From the NCBI GenBank assembly GCA_016650185.1, contig JAENWE010000196.1, positions 1 to 7,414 of the forward strand: a DNA stretch of 7,414 nt, given 5' to 3'. Under the pieces are notes generated by a model. The model saw only the letters and a list, made by a program, of their open reading frames with translations, did not search any database and was not told where the DNA came from. The number at the start of each line of letters is the position of its first letter. Positions within the stretch are counted from its first letter, which is position 1. The DNA comes from Vicinamibacteria bacterium (GTDB lineage: Bacteria; Acidobacteriota; Vicinamibacteria; Fen-336; JAGNNV01). Positions 1 to 6,095 of the stretch are shown piece by piece. A program made the position numbers and the translations under genes.

Positions 1-624
1 CACCAGGGTCTCCGGCAGCACGAGATAGGGTGGAATGACCTCCAGATAACCGCGCTCCTTGGTATGCAAGTCGAGCATGAACTGAATCAGCGCCCGTTCG
101 AGCCTTGCTCCCATGCCCCACAGACTCGAGAAGCGCGCGCCCGAGATCTTGGCCGCGCGCTCGAAGTCGATAATCCCGAGCGCCGCGCCGAGATCCCCAT
201 GGAGGCTGGGTTTGAAGTCGAATTTCGGGGGCGTGCCCACCGATCGCACCACAGCGTTTCTAGAAGCATCACCCCGCGGGACGCTGGCATCGGGGATATT
301 GGGGAGGATCAGCATCAGCTCTTGGAGCTTCGACTCGATGGTTCCGAGTTCGGCATCGAAGGCTTTGACGTGGTCCGAGACCGTCTTCATCTCGGCTTTG
401 AGATCAGTGGTGTCTTCCTTCGCTTTGGCGCGTCGGGAGATGTCCTCTCCGGCCAGGCGTTGTCGATGTCGCAGGGCCTCGACCTTTTGGATGATTTCCC
501 TGCGCCGGGCGTCGAGGTCCCAAGGGTCGGCCTCGCCAAAGACCTTTCCGGGATCCTCTCCTCGATCCTTGAGCATCGAGAGGATGATGTCCTTGTTCTC
601 GGCCACATAACGCAGTTCGATCAC
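1..624 (-). CDS. serS: Seryl-tRNA synthetase, N-terminal half (partial, cut by window edge)
   Basis: Charges tRNA-Ser with serine in the cytoplasm, an essential step of translation. The 208 codons visible here are about half of the usual roughly 425-residue enzyme. Residues 1-105 are the charged, helical N-terminal region that forms the long antiparallel coiled-coil arm gripping tRNA-Ser. The linker LPNIPD (about residues 107-112) follows, then the start of the class II catalytic core with IIDFERAAKISGARF (about 151-165) and GARLERALIQFMLDLHTKE (about 172-190), all hallmarks of SerRS. Class II motifs 2 and 3 lie beyond the window. The start is GTG at 624-622: MIELRYVAEN matches the usual SerRS beginning, and GGAAGG sits about 8 nt upstream. 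The first codon being GTG, and the open left end, hide this gene from an ATG-based search. It is divergent from galU. Identification is by remembered family motifs and is firm. Confidence 0.95.
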   Translation of the reverse strand, partial: MIELRYVAENKDIILSMLKDRGEDPGKVFGEADPWDLDARRREIIQKVEALRHRQRLAGEDISRRAKAKEDTTDLKAEMKTVSDHVKAFDAELGTIESKLQELMLILPNIPDASVPRGDASRNAVVRSVGTPPKFDFKPSLHGDLGAALGIIDFERAAKISGARFSSLWGMGARLERALIQFMLDLHTKERGYLEVIPPYLVLPETLV

Positions 625-705
625 GGTGTTTTCCTTCCGGAGTTCGCTCACTCAGATGGCGCGTCGGGTGACGCGGTTGCCTGAAGCAGTGCTATTTTCC
701 ACCGG

Positions 706-1584
706 ATGCTTAGAAAGGTTCGAAAAGTCGTCATCCCCGCCGCCGGCCTCGGCACGAGGTTTCTCCCCGCCACCAAGGCGATGCCCAAGGAAATGCTGTG
801 CGTGGTCGACAAGCCGATCATCCAGTACGCGGTGGAAGAGGCGGTGGCATCCGGCATCGAGCACATCATCATCGTGACCGGCCGCTCGAAGTCGTCGATG
901 GAGGACCACTTCGACATCGCCTTCGAACTCGAGGCAACTCTACGAGAGCGGGGGAAACTCGACTTGGTGCGCGAGGCTCGCAAAGTCTCAGACCTCGCTT
1001 CGGTGTCCTATATCCGCCAGAAGGAACCCCTGGGTCTGGGCCATGCGGTGCTCGCCGCCCGAGACCTGGTGGGCGACGCGCCGTTCGCGGTCATGCTTCC
1101 GGACGACCTTATCGACTCACCTCGAAAGGCCGCTCTGCGTCAGATGATCGAGGTCTTCGAGCGGACCGGCGACCCGGTGATCGCGCTCTTGAAGGTGGCG
1201 CTCAAGGACATCTCCGCCTACGGCGTGATCAAGGGCGAACAGGACGCGAAAGACCCCAGGATCTATGTCCTCCAGGAACTGGTGGAAAAGCCGAAGATGG
1301 AGGATGCGCCTTCCGATCTCGCCATCATGGGGCGATACATCCTGACTCCCGACATTTTCGAAGACCTCGCCACCACCGCGCGCGACAAGGGGGGCGAAAT
1401 CCAGCTCACCAACGGCCTGCGCGCCTTGAGCACAAGACGACGACTGCTGGGCTACGAGTTCGAGGGCATGCGGTACGACGCCGGACAGAAGCTCGGTTTC
1501 CTCAAGGCCACCGTGGATCTGGCCCTCCAGCGCGACGACCTCGGGCCGGCGCTGCGCGAGCATTTGAAGTCTCTGGGCCTCTAG
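706..1584 (+). CDS. galU: UTP--glucose-1-phosphate uridylyltransferase
   Basis: Makes UDP-glucose from UTP and glucose-1-phosphate in the cytoplasm, feeding glycan, exopolysaccharide and nucleotide-sugar synthesis. The 292-residue length is normal for bacterial GalU. The N-terminus carries the nucleotide-binding signature PAAGLGTRFLPATKAMPKEM (about residues 11-30). DKPIIQYAVEEA follows, then KEPLGLGHAVLAA, the catalytic-core MLPDDLI, ELVEKPK, GRYILTPDIFE and the C-terminal YDAGQKLGFLKA. No domain is missing. The ATG at 706 gives the standard GalU N-terminus (MLRKVRKVVIPAAG), although no clear Shine-Dalgarno precedes it. It is divergent from serS with an 81-bp gap in which I see no convincing -35/-10 pair. 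Its stop is 19 bp from the stop of the convergent VWFA gene, with no terminator hairpin between them. Confidence 0.95.
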   Translation: MLRKVRKVVIPAAGLGTRFLPATKAMPKEMLCVVDKPIIQYAVEEAVASGIEHIIIVTGRSKSSMEDHFDIAFELEATLRERGKLDLVREARKVSDLASVSYIRQKEPLGLGHAVLAARDLVGDAPFAVMLPDDLIDSPRKAALRQMIEVFERTGDPVIALLKVALKDISAYGVIKGEQDAKDPRIYVLQELVEKPKMEDAPSDLAIMGRYILTPDIFEDLATTARDKGGEIQLTNGLRALSTRRRLLGYEFEGMRYDAGQKLGFLKATVDLALQRDDLGPALREHLKSLGL

Positions 1585-1603
1585 TGTCCGGGCGCAATCG
1601 GCC

Positions 1604-3703
1604 CTACTGCACCCGCATGGATGTGGTCAGGGACGTGGTCGGCCCCACACTGACCTTCATCAAGTACTCGCCCGACCCGACGGCCTCGGGAGAGATCGAG
1701 AAGACCACGCGATCAAAACCGTCGGCGTCGCGGGTGATCTTGAGACCCTCCGGACTCTGCAACTTCTCCACTCCGTCGGCCCCGGTCAAGACGACCCGAA
1801 ATTCGTCGGCTTTCCCGGTAGAGGGCGACTTGAAGACGCAGATCTCCCGGGGGGTCCCTTTCTTCAGGACGGGGGTCGCCTCCACGGTGAACGGACGGGC
1901 GTCGATGCGGAAAGGGATCTCCCGGTTCGGCCGGCGGTCGGTGACCGTGGGCAGGGCCACTCGAGCGAAGGGATCGCCGGTCACCATGGGTGACGACACG
2001 AAAGGCGTGCTTGAAAAGTCGGGGACCACCACAGGGAGCCGCAGCGCGCCAAACTTCTGAGACTCCGGATCGCGCAGGAGGAGGCGAACTTCGTAGTTTC
2101 CTGGAACGGCGCCGAAGGTGGTCAGGATCTGCAACCCGTCCGCCTTGAGCTTGGCGCCCAAGGTCGCGGGGTCGAGGGCGGGGGTGGCTCGGAAGAAATC
2201 ACTGACCGTGCCTTTGTCATCGACCAGATAGCCGAAAAGCTCAAAGTTGATCTGCTTGCGCTTCAAGGGCTCGGTAAAAGCTTCGGGCGGAATCTGAATC
2301 ACGATGGGAACACCGAGGCCGTTTTGCGGCGACCTATAGGGCATCGCGTAGGCCGAGAGCAGGATCGGGCCTCCGGAGAGTCCTTTGGCGATGATTTCCG
2401 ATGCTTGCAGCCCTTGCCGGTGGAGGTCGGGCTTCTTCGGATCGGGAATGAGATACGTCGGCCGGTGATTCACCTTGAGACCGGACTGCTTCACCTTGAT
2501 TTTCAGCTTTCGAGCCTTCCCGACATCGGCGGACGTTGGGGAGAACGCGAGCACGTAGTAGGCCTTGGTCGCGTCGGCGATGTCCCTGAGCGCCGCGCCG
2601 ACATCGGTCGTTCCCTTGATGAAGCGCCCGCCGGTGTTGAATGCGAAGGTGGCCAGAGAATCCAGGCCGCTCGTCGGATTGAACGCGGAACCCTCCTGAG
2701 ACGAGAGGTCCATGGTGTCCGCCCCCGCGCTGCCAAGGTCAATAGCGTGGACGACCACATCTGCGCCGCGCATGGTCGCGAACACGCCGGACAACGCGTT
2801 CTGTCCGCCGGCGGAGCCAAAGTAGGTATCGCTGTCGACCTCCGCCAGATTGCCGCTGATGACTGCGGCCGTGGCCTGTCCTTTCTCGTTGCCCTGAGCG
2901 CCGGTGATGATGGTGGTGTCGAAGCCCTCGGAGAACAGGATCACGTTCTTCCGGCCGCGGATCGCATCCAGTTGCTGGGCGAGCCCCTGAAATCCCCCGA
3001 GGAACTGCGAGATCTGCTGGGCGTAAGCTTGGCGCTGCTGCCGCATGAGAAGAAGCGCGACCGCACGCGCGGAATCCTGCGCCTGTCCGTCGCGGCTATC
3101 CGCGTCGGCGGACACGACCAGACTCGACTCCAGGTTGGCATCGAAAAGTATCCCCAGCGGATCGCGATTCCGGGCCACATCCCCACGGCCCACGGAGTTG
3201 ATGGCCCTTATGACCTGAGTTCGATCCGGACTCAAACCCAGGAGCATCTTCATTCCCTGAGCGGTGGCGGCCACGACCGCGACCAGATCACCGGGCCGGA
3301 TCTCCTCTTCGAGAAATTTCCTCGCGGCTACCCGCGACCGTTCCACCGCGATCGCCCGCGAGAGAGCGATGTCGAAAAGGAGGACGAACTGCCGGCGAGA
3401 AGAGAGAAGAGTGGCGCCGCCGGCGGTGCCGGTAGGGCTCTGGGCGGGACCGTCGCCCGAGATGGCCAGAAAGCCTTGAATGGCTGCTGGCTTCCCTCCA
3501 TCTTCGACCTCGAAGTCCTGGGCGGTCAGTCCAGAGACACTGCGACCGTCCTTGTCGGTGACGAAGACCGGAATGGCCACGATGCTGACCTCCGATCCAA
3601 AAGTCAGAGGGGGCTTCTTCTGTTCCTGACCGGTCGCGCTCCGGGAGGTTGCGAGCCCAAGGAGCAGCACACCGGCGAGAAGGCTAATGGAGCGATAAGT
3701 CAT
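1604..3703 (-). CDS. Secreted VWFA-related (acidobacterial-type) protein
   Basis: Exported protein of 699 residues with a von Willebrand factor A-like domain; substrate and partners unknown. Residues 1-25 form a signal peptide (MTYR, hydrophobic SLLAGVLLLGLA, then an ATG-type cleavage motif). Residues 38-80 are the short domain typical of this family (IPVFVTDKDGRSVSGLTAQDFEVEDGGK). The VWA fold spans about 105-390, with strand FVLLFD (106-111), RGRKNVILFSEGFD (249-262), DVVVHAIDLG (315-324) and FNTGGRF, closed by AYYVLAFSPT and the LKIKVKQSGLKV strand (400-411). The metal site is degenerate: D111-I-A-L-S115 replaces DxSxS. A C-terminal region of about 270 residues is predicted beta-rich and unassigned. 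The start chosen is ATG at 3703, preceded 5 nt upstream by GGAGG. An upstream ATG at 3913 would bury the signal peptide and overlap the preceding gene, so I reject it. The family name is recalled knowledge; the function is not inferred. Confidence 0.85.
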   Translation of the reverse strand: MTYRSISLLAGVLLLGLATSRSATGQEQKKPPLTFGSEVSIVAIPVFVTDKDGRSVSGLTAQDFEVEDGGKPAAIQGFLAISGDGPAQSPTGTAGGATLLSSRRQFVLLFDIALSRAIAVERSRVAARKFLEEEIRPGDLVAVVAATAQGMKMLLGLSPDRTQVIRAINSVGRGDVARNRDPLGILFDANLESSLVVSADADSRDGQAQDSARAVALLLMRQQRQAYAQQISQFLGGFQGLAQQLDAIRGRKNVILFSEGFDTTIITGAQGNEKGQATAAVISGNLAEVDSDTYFGSAGGQNALSGVFATMRGADVVVHAIDLGSAGADTMDLSSQEGSAFNPTSGLDSLATFAFNTGGRFIKGTTDVGAALRDIADATKAYYVLAFSPTSADVGKARKLKIKVKQSGLKVNHRPTYLIPDPKKPDLHRQGLQASEIIAKGLSGGPILLSAYAMPYRSPQNGLGVPIVIQIPPEAFTEPLKRKQINFELFGYLVDDKGTVSDFFRATPALDPATLGAKLKADGLQILTTFGAVPGNYEVRLLLRDPESQKFGALRLPVVVPDFSSTPFVSSPMVTGDPFARVALPTVTDRRPNREIPFRIDARPFTVEATPVLKKGTPREICVFKSPSTGKADEFRVVLTGADGVEKLQSPEGLKITRDADGFDRVVFSISPEAVGSGEYLMKVSVGPTTSLTTSMRVQ

Positions 3704-3840
3704 GACCACCTCCGAAGCCAGGATCCGCGAATCCGCTCCGCGAGCCGCCCGGCGACTGGGGCCAAGGCTACACTCCCTCGGAGGCTTGACGGGTGCCCCA
3801 GGCGGCGGATGCCCGTCGGTGATGTGCGTGCCCTTCTGTA
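3704..3840. other. Intergenic gap between SGNH and VWFA genes
   Basis: 137 bp separating two genes on the minus strand. The only clear signal is GGAGG just before the VWFA start, on the minus strand at about 3709-3713. I see no T-tailed hairpin after the SGNH stop and no convincing promoter, so the gap does not settle whether the two genes share a transcript. Confidence 0.5.
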
Positions 3841-5151
3841 TCAGCGCGACTCGCCCCAAGGCGGAGCCTGAACGGCACCGGACGCGGCGGTGAGGGGCAA
3901 GGTCCCGCCGCAAATCGAGGGGAGAGCTTTCGCGCCCTTCATCCAGTCGAACACGGCTCCGGCGGCCACATCGTGGCCTCGCGCGTTCCAGTGACCGTCG
4001 AACGTGAAGTAGGTGGGCTTGAAGATCTGGTCGGCGGCCTTGAGGGCGGGGGTCAGGTCGATGACGGCCACTTCGAGGGCCGCCCCGAGGTGTTGGATCT
4101 TGTCCCGGACCTTCCCAAGGTTCCAGTCTCCCTCCTTCAACTGGTAGAGCTGCCGCGTGACTTTCCAGGAAGCCTGCTGAATCTCCATTCTTCCCGGAAT
4201 GTAGACCAGGGCGAGGGTGGAGCCATGAGCGTGCACATCGTTCCTGAGGGCAGCGACAATGGCTCCAACTTTTTCCCAGGCATCTTCGATCGGTGCAAGG
4301 TCTCGGTGGTCGTAGACAAGCATTTCCAGTCTGGGCGAGACTTTTGGAATGGGATTCCAGAGGCCGAGCCGGGCCACGGCGTCATGGAGGTCGGGGGCCC
4401 CGAGCCAAAGCCTCTCCCGAACCATTTCGAGAAGGGCGGAGCCCTGAAACGTTTCCGGGACCTCGTCCACCGCAGGAGCCGCGACGTCCTTCGGCTTTTC
4501 CTTCACGGGATAGCGATGCAATTTGAGGGCGCCTCCGCCCATCTCAAACGCGGGCTTCGGGGTACCGAAGTAATCCTGCCGATCGGAATACAAAACGTCG
4601 TTCCAGTAAAAGAACAGAAGAACCAGCGCAGGCCGGTACCGCGCGCCCTCAGACTGGTAGAAGAGATACTCCTGGTCCGTGCTGTAGGCCGCGGTGGCTC
4701 CGTTGATGACTTCCGCGTTGCACCCGGCTTCATCGAGTCGACGCTCGATTCTTTGGGTGACCGTCTCGGGAAAATCGACCGTATACCCTTCCACGAAGGA
4801 GTCGCCCAGGGCCAGGACGCGAAAAACGCCGTGCGAAGGATCAATCGGCCGTTCCGGATCGCGAAGTCCTCTTGAGTTTGTCCGCACCTCAACCGTGTAC
4901 TCCCGCCTCTGGTACGTCGCGGCGGCATTCCCCTTCTTGCGCCAGCCCAGAAGCGGGTCATACTCGTTATAGCGCGCATCTTCGCCGCCCTCCTTCCCTC
5001 CGTGCTGCCGCGATCTCAGGAGTCGCGCCACCGCTTCCGCCGTGCCCAGGACAAAGATGAGCGACAGGGTCACGAGAGCCAGCCGAAGCAACCATTCGCG
5101 AGCCCGCGACTCTCGACGAGAAGAGGAAGAACTGATGGGAGACCTGGACAT
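3841..5151 (-). CDS. Membrane-anchored SGNH/GDSL hydrolase-like protein
   Basis: Probable esterase or acyl-group hydrolase of the SGNH/GDSL superfamily, 436 residues, anchored to the membrane with its catalytic domain outside. Residues 19-45 (WLLRLALVTLSLIFVLGTAEAVARLL) form a single transmembrane helix after a Ser/Arg-rich N-terminus. NSRGLRDPE (92-100) is a motif often seen ahead of the core in large membrane-linked SGNH proteins. Block I is LALGDSFVEGY with nucleophile S118. Block II is VINGATAAYSTDQEY with G151, block III is FYWNDVLYSD with N184, and block V is FTFDGHWNARGHDVAA with D385 and H387. All SGNH positions are present. The DGHWN form of block V recalls families acting on cell-surface glycans, but the substrate is unknown. 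ATG at 5151 is the only start that keeps the membrane helix; no good Shine-Dalgarno is seen. The VWFA gene follows 137 bp downstream in the same direction, so cotranscription is possible but unproven. Confidence 0.85.
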   Translation of the reverse strand: MSRSPISSSSSRRESRAREWLLRLALVTLSLIFVLGTAEAVARLLRSRQHGGKEGGEDARYNEYDPLLGWRKKGNAAATYQRREYTVEVRTNSRGLRDPERPIDPSHGVFRVLALGDSFVEGYTVDFPETVTQRIERRLDEAGCNAEVINGATAAYSTDQEYLFYQSEGARYRPALVLLFFYWNDVLYSDRQDYFGTPKPAFEMGGGALKLHRYPVKEKPKDVAAPAVDEVPETFQGSALLEMVRERLWLGAPDLHDAVARLGLWNPIPKVSPRLEMLVYDHRDLAPIEDAWEKVGAIVAALRNDVHAHGSTLALVYIPGRMEIQQASWKVTRQLYQLKEGDWNLGKVRDKIQHLGAALEVAVIDLTPALKAADQIFKPTYFTFDGHWNARGHDVAAGAVFDWMKGAKALPSICGGTLPLTAASGAVQAPPWGESR

Positions 5152-5205
5152 GGAAAGGCCAGAGCTTAGAACCCCTGACGCGGACTATTCATGAGGGAAT
5201 CTGCC

Positions 5206-5253
5206 CGCTCGGATCTGTGGGTGGTCGACAACCTCGACGACGGACGACGATAG
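5206..5253 (+). repeat. 48-bp imperfect direct repeat, copy 1 (downstream of vapC)
   Basis: Matches the stretch at 6020-6067 at 38 of 48 positions without gaps, by hand alignment. Both contain the exact core GTGGTCGACAAC, which is nearly self-complementary around GTCGAC. On the plus strand this copy ends a 20-codon frame (ATG at 5191, stop TAG at 5251-5253) whose last residues are RSDLWVVDNLDDGRR. Copy 2 ends RSDLRVVDNFDGGRR and also stops at the same point. The element lies between the vapC stop and the SGNH start, so it may also overlap the promoter region of the SGNH gene. Confidence 0.75.
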
Positions 5254-5268
5254 CCTCCGACGGGCTGC

Positions 5269-5682
5269 CTACTCCTCTTCGATCTTGAGGATCCGGGAGG
5301 CGGTGGCCTCGATTCGGCGGAAATGCTCGTCGTAGGTCAGGAGGGTGGCGCCCGCGCTGGCGGAGGTTGCGGCGATCCAGATGTCGTTCGTAGGCAGAGG
5401 AGCGCCGCGTCGCCTCAAACCGCCGGCAATGGCGCCGAAGAGCCGGGCCACTTCGGCGTCCACCGCGAGGATCTCGACCACGGGGTTCGCCAGGAACGCG
5501 CGAAGCTCGCGCTCGTTCCGTCGCGCCCGGTCGCCCAGTCCAAAGCCCATCCAGAGTTCGCCCAGGACGATGGTCGGCACCCCGATCCAATCCGCGTGGT
5601 CCATCAAATGGACGACTGGTCCATGACCGCGCTTGAAGTGGCTGTATGCGGACGTGTCGAGACAGTATCGGGCTAGCGCCAC
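5269..5682 (-). CDS. vapC: VapC-type PIN-domain toxin ribonuclease
   Basis: Probable endoribonuclease toxin of a type II VapBC pair; PIN toxins cleave tRNA or rRNA and are held inactive by the partner antitoxin. The 137-residue length is typical. The four acidic PIN positions that bind metal are all visible: D9 in YCLDTSAYS, E42 in GELWMGF, D100 in TNDIWIAA and D118 in LLTYDEHF. The active site therefore appears intact. The start is GTG at 5682: an in-frame TGA lies only four codons upstream (5694-5692) and no other start codon lies between. GAGGAG sits just 2 nt before the GTG, an unusually short spacing. The gene overlaps the last 10 bp of the antitoxin gene, the usual arrangement for translational coupling. 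Cellular target unknown. Confidence 0.9.
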   Translation of the reverse strand: MALARYCLDTSAYSHFKRGHGPVVHLMDHADWIGVPTIVLGELWMGFGLGDRARRNERELRAFLANPVVEILAVDAEVARLFGAIAGGLRRRGAPLPTNDIWIAATSASAGATLLTYDEHFRRIEATASRILKIEEE

Positions 5683-5939
5683 AGCTCCTCGTCAACCTGC
5701 CGGGTGGCGAGCGTGGCTCTTTCGAACGCCGTGGCGTCGCGAGACGTCCAGGTCCCGGCGAGCTTGGCCAGACCGTTGGAGCGGGGGCTCTCCGTTGCCT
5801 CGACGCCGAGGGCGTGGTTCAGGAGTCCGATCACCGTGGAGTTCAAAGACGCTTTGCGCCGCTTCCGCTCTCGCGACAGGGCGGAGGCGAGGGCTGGGGG
5901 GATTCGCCGGACGGTCAGGTGGGAGGCAGGGTCGCTCAT
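5673..5939 (-). CDS. vapB: VapB/FitA-type ribbon-helix-helix antitoxin
   Basis: Probable antitoxin that binds and blocks the adjacent PIN toxin and represses its own operon as a DNA-binding dimer. It has 88 residues. Residues 8-45 fit a ribbon-helix-helix domain: strand HLTVRRIP, then a basic helix (PALASALSRERKRRKASLN) and a second helix STVIGLLNHALG. The C-terminal part contains LAGTWTSRDATAFERA and ends RQVDEELWR, the pattern seen in FitA/StbC-like antitoxins whose tail inserts into the PIN toxin. ATG at 5939 gives the complete domain. No obvious Shine-Dalgarno precedes it, so initiation may be leaderless or weak. It overlaps vapC by 10 bp and is transcribed first, as is usual for this class. 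The class assignment is firm; the FitA-versus-VapB label is less so. Confidence 0.87.
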   Translation of the reverse strand: MSDPASHLTVRRIPPALASALSRERKRRKASLNSTVIGLLNHALGVEATESPRSNGLAKLAGTWTSRDATAFERATLATRQVDEELWR

Positions 5940-5948
5940 GAGAGGTGC

Positions 5949-5970
5949 ATTCTACTTCAGCGTCACGTGA
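5949..5970 (-). promoter_or_regulatory. Possible vapBC promoter/operator
   Basis: Reading the minus strand, TAGAAT (5954-5949) resembles a -10 element 9 nt before the vapB start. The perfect 8-bp palindrome TCACGTGA (5963-5970) lies just upstream of it. Antitoxins of this type normally bind palindromes in their own promoter, so this is the best operator candidate. No good -35 lies at 16-18 bp; TTGGCT is at a 20-bp spacing. An 8-bp palindrome can also arise by chance. Confidence 0.3.
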
Positions 5971-6019
5971 ATGCAGCCAATCAGAGAAGCGAGTCGTCGA
6001 CCTCGCGCAGGTCAAGGAT

Positions 6020-6067
6020 CGGTCTGATCTCCGAGTGGTCGACAACTTCGACGGCGGGCGACGCTAA
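6020..6067 (+). repeat. 48-bp imperfect direct repeat, copy 2 (upstream of vapB)
   Basis: Second copy of the element at 5206-5253, in the same orientation and 814 bp away, so that the two copies bracket vapBC. On the plus strand it closes a 40-codon frame that can begin at GTG 5945 and ends VVDNFDGGRR with stop TAA at 6065-6067. The minus-strand reading of the radical SAM remnant runs into its left part. Just beyond its right end is the hairpin at 6070-6095. Confidence 0.75.
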
Positions 6068-6069
6068 GC

Positions 6070-6095
6070 CGGGGGGCGGTGAGACCCGCCCCCCG
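6070..6095. repeat. Perfect 10-bp GC hairpin at the end of the radical SAM remnant
   Basis: CGGGGGGCGG (6070-6079) pairs exactly with CCGCCCCCCG (6086-6095) around a six-base loop TGAGAC. It is very stable on either strand. No T-run follows on either side, so it is not a standard intrinsic terminator. It sits exactly where similarity to radical SAM proteins fades and 2 bp from the end of the 48-bp repeat. The flank CGCTAAGCCGGGGGGC resembles the start of the repeat at 7281. Confidence 0.7.

Noticed and set aside
64..684. 206-codon plus-strand frame across serS
   Set aside because: The minus strand encodes clear SerRS motifs over the same bases; the plus frame is its antisense shadow.
677..698. 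galU promoter TTGCCT with TATTTT
   Set aside because: The spacing between the two hexamers is only 10 bp, far from the usual 16-18.
1585..1603. Bidirectional terminator between galU and the convergent VWFA gene
   Set aside because: The 19-bp gap has only a 3-bp GGG/CCC pairing possibility and no T-tract.
798..2060. 420-codon plus-strand frame overlapping galU in another frame
   Set aside because: It runs through galU and into the antisense of the VWFA gene, and its composition (Arg, Gly, Pro) is that of a shifted frame.
2324..3871. 515-codon open frame on the plus strand, opposite the VWFA gene
   Set aside because: It is the antisense shadow of a gene with a signal peptide, strong ribosome binding site and family motifs. 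Its translation is Arg/Gly/His-rich with no recognisable domain, as expected in GC-rich DNA.
3973..4875. 300-codon plus-strand frame opposite the SGNH gene
   Set aside because: The opposite strand has all four SGNH catalytic blocks and a membrane anchor; this frame has no family features.
5206..6067. Integron attC sites around the vapBC pair
   Set aside because: The repeats lack paired RYYYAAC/GTTRRRY boxes in the right arrangement, and no integron integrase is visible.
6070..6095. Rho-independent terminator
   Set aside because: The stem is excellent but no T-run follows on either strand, and part of it still reads as radical SAM coding sequence (GAGLTAPR).
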